Below are positions 33,963 to 42,083 of a stretch of DNA of 64,000 nt, in pieces. How positions within the stretch are numbered: position 1 is the stretch's first letter; each line of letters opens with the position of its first letter. Made by a program: the position numbers and the translations under genes. The stretch comes from G965218495 sp965262785 (GTDB lineage: Bacteria > Bacteroidota > Rhodothermia > Rhodothermales > Bin80), in the NCBI GenBank assembly GCA_965262785.1, contig OZ253559.1, forward strand, positions 1 to 64,000. Reading direction: 5' to 3'. Below the pieces are notes generated by a model, which was not told where the DNA came from, searched no databases, and worked only from the letters and a program-made list of their open reading frames with translations.

Positions 33963-36119
33963 CTACGTGAACCCCAGCAGCCGCCCGCCTTGGTACACCA
34001 AAAGAGAAGCCAGGTAGGCCAGCCCGGTCATGTAGCACCACATCACCACTGGCCATAGCCAAGTGCCTGTTTCGCGGCGCGCGATTGCCAGCGTGCTCAT
34101 ACATTGGAGCGCGAATACAAAGAACACCAGTAGGCTGACGGCGACCAGGGGCGTGAATACCGGCCGCCCGTCCGGATACGTATCTGCTTTGAGCTGATCA
34201 CGCAGGGCAGGGCTCGCCTCATCCGATTCCTCACCGACGCTGTAGATAATGCCAAACGTGCTAATGATCACCTCCCGCGCCGCAAAGGCGGTGACGAGGC
34301 CGGCGCTTATCTTCCAGTCAAAGCCAAGCGGCGCCATCACTGGCTCCAGAGCCCGCCCCATCATACCGATGAAGCTGCCGCGTATCCTCATGGCTTGTGC
34401 CGCATTGGCCGAATCGGCGACCACCCCTTCTGCAAACTGGGGCGCGCGCTCGTCCGAAGTTTGGGCCTTAGGAAAGCTCGCCAAAAACCACAGCACTACG
34501 CTGCAGGCAAAGATGATTTTGCCGGCGCGTACTGCAAACACCTGCGATCGCTGTACCATGCGCCGCAGCACCTGGCGCATCCGGGGCCGTCGATACGGTG
34601 GAAGCTCCATCACGAAGTAGCCTTGGGACCCCTTGAACACGAATCGTTTGAGTACCCAGGCCGCTACTAGGGCCATCACCGTACCCATTAGGTACATCGA
34701 AAACATCGCCAGCCCCTGGTAGCCCACAAAGCCAAAGAGCTGACCGGCCGGAATGAATGCTGCAATAAACAGAGTGTAGACCGGCAGCCTTGCAGAGCAG
34801 CTCATGAGCGGTGCCACCATGATAGTCAAGAGCCGATCACGCTCATTGTCGAGCGTACGCGCAGCCATGATCCCGGGAATGGCGCACGCAAATGAGCTGA
34901 GCAAGGGCAGCACCGACCCGCCGCTCAGCCCCACGCGCTTCATTACCTTGTCCATGATGAAGGCAGTTCGAGCCATATAGCCGGTGTCCTCCATCAAGCC
35001 CAAGAAGAAAAAGAGCAGCAAAATCTGGGGCAGGAATACGACGACGTTGCCTACGCCCGCGATCACCCCATCCACCGCAAGATCCGTCGCCCATCCGGCC
35101 GGCAGTTGCGTGCGCACGAGCCTGCCCAACCCGCCGATGCCCGCCTCAATAAGGTCCATCGCAGGCACCGCCCAGGAAAACACAGCCTGGAACACCACCG
35201 CCAATAGTGCCACAAAGATGATGGGACCGAACACGCGGTGGGTCAGGACCCTGTCGATTCTATCGGTCAAAGACGCTGCGCCCGCAGCACGCTGCACACG
35301 CGTTACCTGATGCACAATCGGCCCAATCCATTGGTAGCGCCCGGCCACCTCAGCATGCCGGTACGCCACGCTGCGACCTTGCAGGATGCGCCTAGCCTCC
35401 GTGACAGCGACAACGAAATTGGGCGCACTGTCGGTCCACCGCTCAAGCGCTGCGTCCTCGCATAGCGCTCGTAGCGACTCCATGCGCCTGTGCGATTCCG
35501 GTAGTGGGCCTGCCTCCTTTTCCAGCGCCGCTGAAAGCGCTGGCAAAGAAGCCTCTACCACTGGCATCAACGGCCAGCGCCATGCTTCAGGCACACCGGG
35601 TGGGTTCATGATGTGCGCTCTGAGCTCCTGTAGCCCTTCACCGCGCCGCGCCACCATCGGAACCACCGGAACGCCAAGCGCTGTGCTTAGCCACGCCACG
35701 TCAATGGTCTTGCCTGCTTGCGCTGCCGCATCAACCATGTTGAGCGCAACCACAACCGGCAGTCCCAAGTCAGTCACCTGAGTCACCAGAAAAAGGTTGC
35801 GCTCAAGGTTGGACGCGTCCACGATGCACACTACGACATCAGGCGCACGCTCCAGCCTGCCGACAAGCATGTCAAAGGCGATCTGCTCATCAATCGACTT
35901 GGGTGCCAAGCTATACGTGCCCGGCAGGTCGATTACTTCCACGTGCGGCGCATCCACGAGTTGTCCGCTTTTGCGCTCAACCGTGACGCCTGGGTAGTTC
36001 GCTATGCGCTGTTTGAGGCCCGTCAGTAGGTTGAAGACGGTGGTCTTCCCTACGTTCGGGTTTCCAGCGAGCGCCACTCGGCGCGACGAATGTGTCCGAT
36101 CCGTAGTGGGCTGCGCCAC
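33963..36119 (-). CDS. feoB: Ferrous iron transporter FeoB
   Basis: 718 residues, family length. FeoB imports Fe2+ across the inner membrane. The N-terminal G domain has G1 GNPNVGKT (19-26), G2/G3 YPGVTVE and DLPGTYSL (about 42-71) and G4 NMVD (about 131). Two Gate-type transmembrane domains follow, the first beginning near residue 280, including the conserved GSVLPLLSSFACAIPGIMAART. The start is GTG at 36119, 3 bases after the feoA stop. It is the third gene of a feoA-like, feoA, feoB operon. Confidence 0.97.
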   Translation of the reverse strand: MAQPTTDRTHSSRRVALAGNPNVGKTTVFNLLTGLKQRIANYPGVTVERKSGQLVDAPHVEVIDLPGTYSLAPKSIDEQIAFDMLVGRLERAPDVVVCIVDASNLERNLFLVTQVTDLGLPVVVALNMVDAAAQAGKTIDVAWLSTALGVPVVPMVARRGEGLQELRAHIMNPPGVPEAWRWPLMPVVEASLPALSAALEKEAGPLPESHRRMESLRALCEDAALERWTDSAPNFVVAVTEARRILQGRSVAYRHAEVAGRYQWIGPIVHQVTRVQRAAGAASLTDRIDRVLTHRVFGPIIFVALLAVVFQAVFSWAVPAMDLIEAGIGGLGRLVRTQLPAGWATDLAVDGVIAGVGNVVVFLPQILLLFFFLGLMEDTGYMARTAFIMDKVMKRVGLSGGSVLPLLSSFACAIPGIMAARTLDNERDRLLTIMVAPLMSCSARLPVYTLFIAAFIPAGQLFGFVGYQGLAMFSMYLMGTVMALVAAWVLKRFVFKGSQGYFVMELPPYRRPRMRQVLRRMVQRSQVFAVRAGKIIFACSVVLWFLASFPKAQTSDERAPQFAEGVVADSANAAQAMRIRGSFIGMMGRALEPVMAPLGFDWKISAGLVTAFAAREVIISTFGIIYSVGEESDEASPALRDQLKADTYPDGRPVFTPLVAVSLLVFFVFALQCMSTLAIARRETGTWLWPVVMWCYMTGLAYLASLLVYQGGRLLGFT

Positions 36120-36122
36120 GAG

Positions 36123-36350
36123 CTACGACCTGGACCGTTCAATGGTTATCCGTGCAGCTTCGGCTCTTCGAATGGAGAGGCGATAGCCACGGACCCTGAG
36201 GTCTAAGGGGTCCCCCAACGGAGCCAGACGCAACACCTCGACCATCGTCCCCGGCAAAAGGCCCATCTCCAATAGGCGTGACGGTGTATTCCCCTCCACT
36301 ATGCCGGTGATCGTCCCGCGCTCTCCCGGCTTCAGGTCGCTCAGCGTCAT
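36123..36350 (-). CDS. feoA: FeoA family protein
   Basis: 75 residues, a single SH3-like FeoA domain: LSDLKPGERGTITGI, then LLEMGLLPGTMVEVLR and GDPLDLRVRGYRLSIRR. FeoA assists FeoB, probably through its G domain. Its ATG overlaps the stop of the upstream FeoA-like gene (ATGA, 36347-36350), and feoB starts 3 bases beyond its stop, so all three are coupled. Confidence 0.93.
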   Translation of the reverse strand: MTLSDLKPGERGTITGIVEGNTPSRLLEMGLLPGTMVEVLRLAPLGDPLDLRVRGYRLSIRRAEAARITIERSRS

Positions 36351-36595
36351 TCCGCTATCGACGTGCCGAGAATTCTACGCGCCATCTCCTGGCGCAGGCA
36401 GACACGGGCCCCAGCGACACGAACAATCACGTCGCCCTTGTTTCTGAGCATATTTACCAGCACCCCTTCCCGGACGCCAACGTCGCGAAGTCGATCCGCT
36501 GCCTCCCCCTGAACGGCCTGGACCAGAAAGCACTCCCCGTCCCTGCAGGCTGACAGGGCAAGCTCCGGGTTGCAGTATCGGCAGCGGGTGTCCAT
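36347..36595 (-). CDS. FeoA-like protein with N-terminal four-cysteine motif
   Basis: 82 residues. Residues about 20-80 match a FeoA-type SH3-like domain (CFLVQAVQGEAADRLRDVGV, later VIVRVAGARVCLRQEMARRI). The N-terminus has Cys5, Cys8, Cys17 and Cys22 (C-x2-C-x8-C-x4-C), absent from standard FeoA, which could bind Zn or sense iron (inference). It is the first gene of the feo operon, with a TATAAT-like element only 8 bases before its ATG. Confidence 0.85.
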   Translation of the reverse strand: MDTRCRYCNPELALSACRDGECFLVQAVQGEAADRLRDVGVREGVLVNMLRNKGDVIVRVAGARVCLRQEMARRILGTSIAE

Positions 36596-36603
36596 CGCGG
36601 ATA

Positions 36604-36620
36604 ATTATATCTATTTAGAT
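36604..36620 (-). promoter_or_regulatory. Putative feo promoter element with palindrome
   Basis: On the minus strand a TATAAT hexamer (about 36609-36604) ends 8 bases before the feo operon ATG, and directly overlapping its upstream side is the 12-base palindrome ATCTAAATAGAT (36609-36620) with 5-base arms. The region is AT-rich against a GC-rich background. By position it could be an operator for an iron-responsive repressor, but it does not match the classical Fur 19-mer closely. No good -35 hexamer is seen. Confidence 0.35.
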
Positions 36621-36771
36621 TGAATAAAAATAGTGCATTGGCGGGGCAATTTGCCGTGCGGCGACATAAAAAAGCATTGCTGGTATGAATTGCCGTGGAA
36701 TTGCGCCCCGGATATGCCCGCAACCGTGCAAGTTGCGGCTAACTTCGCTCCTTCACCCAGTCGGACTAATT

Positions 36772-38556
36772 GTGCGCTTATCATCTTTTTTCGGCCAGAC
36801 GCTGCGCGAAATACCTACTGAGGCGGATACGACCTCGTACGAGATGCTTCTGCGAGCGGGCTACATCCGCCAATTGGCGGCCGGGCTGTTTTCGTACCTC
36901 CCCGCGGCATGGCGCTCGCTACGCAAGATTGAACAAATCCTCCGTGAGGAGATGGACGCCATCGGCGGACAGGAGATGTGCATGCCCGTAGTGCACCCCG
37001 CGGAGCTTTGGCAAGAAAGCGGGCGCTGGTATGAGATTGGCGACCCCATGGCACGCTTTAAAGACCGCCGCGGGAGAGACCTGGTCCTTGCGATGACTCA
37101 TGAGGAAGTGGTTGCCAGCCTCTGCAAAACCGAAATCCGCTCCTACCGGCAACTCCCGCAGATGGTCTACCACATGCAGACGAAATTCCGCGATGAGCCG
37201 CGGGCGCGGGGAGGACTGATCCGCGTGCGAGAGTTTGTCATGAAGGATTCGTACACGCTAGACCTCGACTATGCTGGCCTGCAAACCCAATACGAGCGGC
37301 ATTTCGACGCCTACTATCGTATCGGCGCGCGCTGCGGTTTGCCGTTGGTGGCCGTGCAGAGCGACCCCGGCATGATGGGCGGCAAGATGGCACACGAGTT
37401 TATGTACGTGAGCCCAATTGGGGAGGATGCGCTGGCAATCTGCGAAAAGACAGGCTACGCCTCCAACCTGGAGATTGCCGAGTTCCGCAAGGATCCCGAC
37501 GACAACGGACCGCCGCAGCCGCTTGAAAAAGTCCACACGCCGGGCACGGCTACAATTGAAGAGTTGGCAGCGTTCCTGGGCATTTCTAAGCGCCAGACCG
37601 GTAAGATGGTGTTCTTCGTGGGTGACTTCGGCCCCAATGAACCCGAAAAACTTGTGGTGGGCCTTGTCCGTGGCGACATGGATATCAGTGAAGTGAAACT
37701 CCGCCATAGTGCAGGCGCCCGCGGGCTGCGCCCGGCAGAGCCGGAGGAGATCGCTGACGTGGGCGCCGTCCCGGGCTACGCGTCGCCGCGAGCCCTCGAC
37801 CGATCCAAGGCGGTAATTGTGACCGATGACCTCGTGGCCGCTTCCACCAACCTGGTCGTAGGCGCAAACGAAGCGGACCACCACTACACCGGTGCCAACT
37901 ACGGACGGGACTTTGATGGCGACATCGTGGCCCCAATCGCAGCCGCCTATGAAGGTGCGCCCGATCCCATCGCCGGCTCACCAATCAGTGTAACGCGCGG
38001 CGTTGAGGTTGGCAACATCTTTCAACTGGGTACACGATATAGCGGATCGCTGGGCGCCACGTACACGGACATTGACGGCATTGAGCATCCCATCATCATG
38101 GGGTCTTATGGGATTGGCGTAGGCCGGATGCTGGCCTGCGTCGCACAGGAACACAGTGATGACTACGGCTTGGACCTGCCGGTTTCCATCGCCCCATGGC
38201 ATGTGATCCTGGTGTCGCTGGCACGAAAGGGCGCCACTAAAGACAAAGCCGAGGCGCTCTACCTGTCGCTTCTCGACGCGGGCGTAGAGGTTGTCTACGA
38301 TGATCGAAGCGTAAGCCCCGGTGTTAAATTCGCCGATGCGGACCTGCGCGGAATGCCATTCCGGATAACGATTTCCGAGCGTTCCATCAAGCGTGGGGGC
38401 GTTGAATTCGGGCGACGACGCGCCAAGAGCGTCGAGATCGTACCGCTGGATCAGGCGGTGGCACGCGTGCAACAAGCCATCCAGGATGCTTTTAGGGAGC
38501 TCGCTCGTTCGCTGGAAGGGCTGCCTACGTGGGATACCCGCAAGACGGGCACCTGA
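36772..38556 (+). CDS. proS: Prolyl-tRNA synthetase (bacterial type, with editing domain)
   Basis: 594 residues from GTG 36772. This start gives MRLSSFFGQTLREIPTEAD, the normal bacterial ProRS N-terminus; the ATG at 36685 would add 29 unrelated residues. Class II motifs: motif 2 region TKFRDEPRARGGLIRVREF with MKDSYT, motif 3 GSYGIGVGRMLA near 450. An INS-type editing domain lies between (about 225-395), including the TGKMVFFVGDF segment. The C-terminal anticodon-binding domain starts near 470 (APWHVILV). It runs divergent from feo, so their promoters share about 175 bases. Confidence 0.97.
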   Translation: MRLSSFFGQTLREIPTEADTTSYEMLLRAGYIRQLAAGLFSYLPAAWRSLRKIEQILREEMDAIGGQEMCMPVVHPAELWQESGRWYEIGDPMARFKDRRGRDLVLAMTHEEVVASLCKTEIRSYRQLPQMVYHMQTKFRDEPRARGGLIRVREFVMKDSYTLDLDYAGLQTQYERHFDAYYRIGARCGLPLVAVQSDPGMMGGKMAHEFMYVSPIGEDALAICEKTGYASNLEIAEFRKDPDDNGPPQPLEKVHTPGTATIEELAAFLGISKRQTGKMVFFVGDFGPNEPEKLVVGLVRGDMDISEVKLRHSAGARGLRPAEPEEIADVGAVPGYASPRALDRSKAVIVTDDLVAASTNLVVGANEADHHYTGANYGRDFDGDIVAPIAAAYEGAPDPIAGSPISVTRGVEVGNIFQLGTRYSGSLGATYTDIDGIEHPIIMGSYGIGVGRMLACVAQEHSDDYGLDLPVSIAPWHVILVSLARKGATKDKAEALYLSLLDAGVEVVYDDRSVSPGVKFADADLRGMPFRITISERSIKRGGVEFGRRRAKSVEIVPLDQAVARVQQAIQDAFRELARSLEGLPTWDTRKTGT

Positions 38557-38638
38557 GCGAGAATGATAGCTGATGCGGGGCACCTGGAGCTATGCGGCAG
38601 ACCGGCTTAGATATGGCCGCATTCACGTTGGACACCGG

Positions 38639-39120
38639 CTACTCGAACTCACTTTGACCGTAGGCCTCGCCAATCTCAAACATGGCGTCAAGGTCGTCCT
38701 GTGCTGCCGCTCCTCTGCCTTGGAATAGTCCTCCGGTGGGCCGCGCCCACTCTTATTGGCCATCACGACATAGAACCTGCGCGGTGGGACCCCGGCTCGG
38801 CTGCCTTGCAGCTCAAGCAGAGCGATATGCTTCAACTGAGAGCGATGCCCTGACTCTGGTTGTTCAAAGCGCCCAGTCTGGCTTGCGCGTTTACGAGGCG
38901 GCGTAGCGTACCTGTACGGCTTGATGGCATTCGCAAAATCCGCGTTCACAGTCTTGCCGAGGCGATATAGCTCCTCTAGATGGAACTGGGCGCCGGTGCT
39001 TTGTCAATTGGCAGCACGGCTATACCAATGTGGCGTCTCCTCCTTGGCCCATTCGAAGCCTTCTGCAGTCTTGAGCATGCATCGCTCCGAGTATTGGGCC
39101 TCATATAGCATCGTCTATGA
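38639..39120 (-). pseudogene. Decayed protein-coding gene, unidentified
   Basis: Minus-strand sequence reads as protein but with at least one frameshift. The stretch ending RFYVVMANKSGRGPPEDYSK continues, after a one-base shift near 38708, as QDDLDAMFEIGEAYGQSEFE and stops at 38639. Upstream in other frames are LKTAEGFEWAKEETPHWYS and FHLEELYRLGKTVNADFA, with a stop between. No family was recognised. It lies convergent to proS and beside the IS21 relic. Confidence 0.5.
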
Positions 39121-39139
39121 GTGCTTGATCAGCTGGCTC

Positions 39140-39796
39140 AAGGTGCACTTGGATTTGCGATGCATTCATCGGGGGCTCGTGTGGCAACTAGCCGCTTTGG
39201 TTTCGGACAACCTGTCTTAGCAGGCACGACCACTTGCGGCACCGCGCCGAAGAACTCGAAGGCGCGCCCCGATCCGTTTGTGCAACTACTGGTCTGCGGT
39301 GGCTTCAACATACGGGTAGCTGGAGTAGCCCAGTGTGTCCGCGAAAACTTGGGCACGCGCCTCCTCGCCCGTGTCTGAATCAATGATGGCAACGCTCCTC
39401 ACGGGTAGTCCTCGTACAGCGCCTTACCGGCCTTGTGCTGCAGGCGCATGACCACTGCCGAAATCTTGTGCCACGCTTTGAATAGCTCGAAAGAGCGATC
39501 GCAGTTGCAGCCTTGCGGCTCACTCTTGCGGTACGTCTCCCATACTTTGCACAACGTGGCACCCTTGGGGCACCCTTTGCCTTACCCTCGCCCAGTCGGG
39601 TCTGGGCCGCGTTGCAGCCTCCTGCGGATTCGGGAAAAGCCGCCTGTGCAACACCTCATCGGTCAATTCCTCCTGCAGGCCACCCCAACTCGGCCTCGGC
39701 TGAGCGGCTGATATTGCCGCTTACCACACTGACAGAGATATCCAGAAGGTGCGGCGTCGCACGCGCGCTGTTAACGGTTTCAATGGAGCCTGCCTA
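39140..39796 (-). pseudogene. Decayed IS21-family transposase gene (istA relic)
   Basis: Successive minus-strand fragments, in changing frames, follow the IstA order: an N-terminal HTH-like part ending AEAELGWP; LTDEVLHRRLFPNPQEA followed by RPDWARVR; TLCKVWETYRK; AVVMRLQHKAGKALYEDYP; AQVFADTLGYSSYPYVEAT; then RAFEFFGAVPQVVVP in the integrase core. At least four frameshifts or stops break it and the C-terminus and istB are not found, so it is long dead. Confidence 0.75.
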
Positions 39797-40078
39797 GATC
39801 AATACCATTCATCTTGCTTTGAGGCCGGACTTCCCTGTTTTGATTGCCATCGCCGTGGGATTTTGGCAAACTAAAACTAACTGGCTCACACCTGTGGTCT
39901 AAAATCACTTGACATCGGCGCCCTTCAGGAGGAGAGGCTTGCCCGAATTGAGGGCTGGAGTCTCGGGCCTCAAGGAATCAAACCGCATACCCGTGAGGAG
40001 CCGGAAAGACCGGTATCAGTCTGACAATGAATTTCAAATTCACCCCAGTAGTCAATAGGTTTGGCGCCACTCGCCGTT
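39797..40078. other. Gap between IS21 relic and a secreted-protein gene
   Basis: About 280 bases with no recognisable gene. It probably contains debris of the IS21 5' end. No hairpin with a T-run was found at the end of the neighbouring gene. Confidence 0.4.
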
Positions 40079-40753
40079 TTAGTGTCTTGCGTAGCCAAGA
40101 CACGTAAGGCGCAGCATGTAATCATCCGGGGTGCCATTGCTATTCAGTATGAGCAGCTTGCCCGCGACGCACCACGCAGATGTGTAGGGACAAAATGCCT
40201 CCCGCGGGGGCAGTTCCTCTCCAGGCAGCAATTTAGGGTATGAGTCCAGGCAGGGCTTTGTGGGCGGCTCGCTCGATTCGAACAGCTTGCGCACATAGTC
40301 CTCCCCGCCTGCCCTGATGACGACGCGCAGGGCCCTACTGGCCTGGCGGCTAGTGCGGCCTTCAAATGATTCATAGAACCGTATAGCGGCATCAACTGCA
40401 CCGACATACGGGGTGCCGCCTTCGTAGTCCTTTTTCGCTGCTATTATCAAGGCTACCGTGGCCTCAACCCATTGGGCCTCTGTCCCTTCGCGAGCGAGCC
40501 GCATGAGTTGGTCGGCGAACGCGTCCAGCTCCGAAGCCGAACGGGCGTCAAACGTCTGTCGCAATACGGCCACAGCGGCGTTCATGCTCATGCCCCCTGG
40601 CATCATTATATCACGCAGCGCCGTCTCCGGAGTCGGCTTCCGCCAGGTGCCGTTCTCCATAACCATGCCTTCCTTGTATTGTACTTTGGCCTCCTGCGCT
40701 GCCGCAACCGCCGGAAGCATGAGAACCAACAGTGAAAGCACCAGCTTTTTCAT
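40079..40753 (-). CDS. Secreted protein of unknown function
   Basis: 224 residues from ATG 40753, with an AGAGG ribosome-binding site 8 bases upstream. Classical signal peptide MKKLVLSLLVLMLPAVAAAQ. The mature part is helical, with MSMNAAVAVLRQTFDARSASELDAF (two pieces) and a tail with three Cys (CLDSYPKLLPGEEL, FCPYTSAWC, LTCLGY) that could form disulfides. HEAT-like helical repeats are possible but not shown. No family was recognised. A decayed IS3 end abuts its 5' side at 40766, so its original promoter may have been replaced. Confidence 0.7.
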   Translation of the reverse strand: MKKLVLSLLVLMLPAVAAAQEAKVQYKEGMVMENGTWRKPTPETALRDIMMPGGMSMNAAVAVLRQTFDARSASELDAFADQLMRLAREGTEAQWVEATVALIIAAKKDYEGGTPYVGAVDAAIRFYESFEGRTSRQASRALRVVIRAGGEDYVRKLFESSEPPTKPCLDSYPKLLPGEELPPREAFCPYTSAWCVAGKLLILNSNGTPDDYMLRLTCLGYARH

Positions 40754-40765
40754 TCTTGCCTCTTT

Positions 40766-40862
40766 CGGTATGCGCCAACAAGAATGAGACAAGTTCGGCT
40801 CGGAACTCGTGACGCGGGTGGAACTCATGCTACTTGATCCTGGTCGGGCTTTAGTGCGAAGC
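40766..40862. repeat. IS3-type element end, copy A (relic)
   Basis: This stretch, starting CGGTATGCGCCAACAAGAAT, aligns along its whole length with 52269-52364 (CGGTATGTGCCAACAAAAAT), including AGACAAGTTCG and GGTGGAACTCATGCT. It is the terminal part and orfB stop region of the same IS3-family element; this copy is degenerate. Confidence 0.75.
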
Positions 40863-41140
40863 TATGGAAATGCCGGCCGGCCATTGTGGCTACGACTGTC
40901 TCTTCAGCTTGAATATCGTCCGGCTTATAGATCCAAGCTCTCCGCGGTCGCATGAGCCCCTCGGGAATACCCCGTGGGAAGCGTTCACGGGTTTCTGCAT
41001 ACGTCGCTTCCAGTACGCTCTGCTGCTGGGCTTGTGCCGAACGAGTCTGGCCAAAGTGAACCGTAGGCGGAAACGTTGCCTGGACCGCGCGACTGTTGAG
41101 TGCGAATTGAGGCCACCAGTCTTGGCAGAAGAAGAGTACG
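40825..41140 (-). pseudogene. Decayed 3' end of IS3-family transposase gene
   Basis: The minus strand from about 41140 to the TGA at 40825 reads VHFGQTRSAQAQQQSVLEA, then ETRERFPRGIPEGLMRPRRAW, then YKPDDIQAEE and ATMAGRHFHSFALKPDQ, parallel to the C-terminus of the transposase at 52328-53701 (IHYGKTREVWKARQRVM, EPERFIRGTPKVPMPPRKVW, PPDDPQAA, SNGRQSRNFVLTRDQ). Only the last roughly 105 codons survive; the catalytic core is gone. It meets an IS1380 relic at about 41130-41140. Confidence 0.8.
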
Positions 41141-41466
41141 ACGCGCGCACGTTATTCGCGGATGTGCATTGCGCGCGTTGAGACATGGAGAATCGGCTCA
41201 GAAAGCAGCAGCTTACTCTTTTCACCGACCGAGCCTCCACGTCTACGATGGAGAGTAACCAGCTGCGCCCGTACATCTCTACGGCTGCCAGTGTCCTGAT
41301 GGCCATCACCAAGATCTGTGACTTGCGGGCCGCAGCCATAGCTTAGGCGCAGTGCGGAACTATCTGAGTGCAGCTGCTGAAGGACGAAACAATTACCACC
41401 ACCGGCTATAACATTGCCCAGATTCACGACGACGGAAGCATGACCATTGGCACCATGCGACCCTGA
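41128..41466 (+). pseudogene. Decayed 3' end of IS1380-family transposase gene
   Basis: One plus-strand frame reads LFADVHCAR, stop, DMENRLRKQQLTLFTDRAS, then TMESNQLRPYISTAASVLM, later AQCGTI, stop, VQLLKDETIT. This matches the IS1380 C-terminus (CxRGxMENRIKExQxxLFADR, ANQLR, xxCGTIRLKLLK). Three in-frame stops (TGA 41179-41181, TAG 41344-41346, TGA near 41365) sit in an otherwise preserved frame, so it was killed by point mutations. The catalytic part is missing. Confidence 0.75.
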
Positions 41467-41497
41467 CGAGGACAGCTAGTCAAAACCCCTTGTCACA

Positions 41498-42022
41498 ATG
41501 AAACGGTTCTTTATTCCATTCCTCCTTGTTGTGTTTGCCGCTTTCGATTCTTCTGTGAAGGAAAGCCCGGACGGCGCTTCCGAAATAGAACAGCTGGTAA
41601 ACTCCCAGCGGGGAAAACTCCGGGCCGTGCTTATCACCAAGGCCCCTGAATACCATGCCCTATTCGAATTTGAAGAAACGGGTCGCCTTTCAGACGGCCG
41701 CCTTTGGGGCGCTGCTGACGCTGGAGAGTTCCTATTACACTTCACGATAATGCAGATCAAAACCACTGCGAAGCACAATCGCGATGACTCTTTCGGCGTT
41801 TTTACTGTTGTTGACTGCACAATGAAAAAGGGGGCGTGGCTTGCAGGTCTTGGCGACTTCGCTAGTTGTTTGCGTGACGTGTCAGAGCACTGCAACACTG
41901 GCATATATACTGACAGCGAGGACGGCTACAGTTTGGAGGCTCACGGAGGTAACGTGACGTACAACTCGGATGGCACCGCAACGGTTGTTCCCTGTCGTCC
42001 CCCGGATCCCTGGAAGGGCTAG
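41498..42022 (+). CDS. Possible small exported protein
   Basis: 174 residues. The N-terminus MKRFFIPFLLVVFAAFDSS looks like a signal peptide; the rest is polar with one Cys pair region (VVDCTMKKG, ASCLRDVSEHC) and no recognised domain. The ribosome-binding site is poor. It is squeezed between an IS1380 relic and an IS4-type element, so it may be a real small gene, a remnant or a chance frame. The absence of homology evidence keeps confidence low. Confidence 0.42.
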   Translation: MKRFFIPFLLVVFAAFDSSVKESPDGASEIEQLVNSQRGKLRAVLITKAPEYHALFEFEETGRLSDGRLWGAADAGEFLLHFTIMQIKTTAKHNRDDSFGVFTVVDCTMKKGAWLAGLGDFASCLRDVSEHCNTGIYTDSEDGYSLEAHGGNVTYNSDGTATVVPCRPPDPWKG

Positions 42023-42083
42023 GCCTGCCGTTTACCCAAGTTTCCCCCTTGACATTCTGATTTATGCCGCATAGATTGGCGGC

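Noticed and set aside
39140..39796. CRISPR or defence locus in the decayed zone
   Set aside because: No regularly spaced repeats; the protein fragments follow IS21 IstA order.
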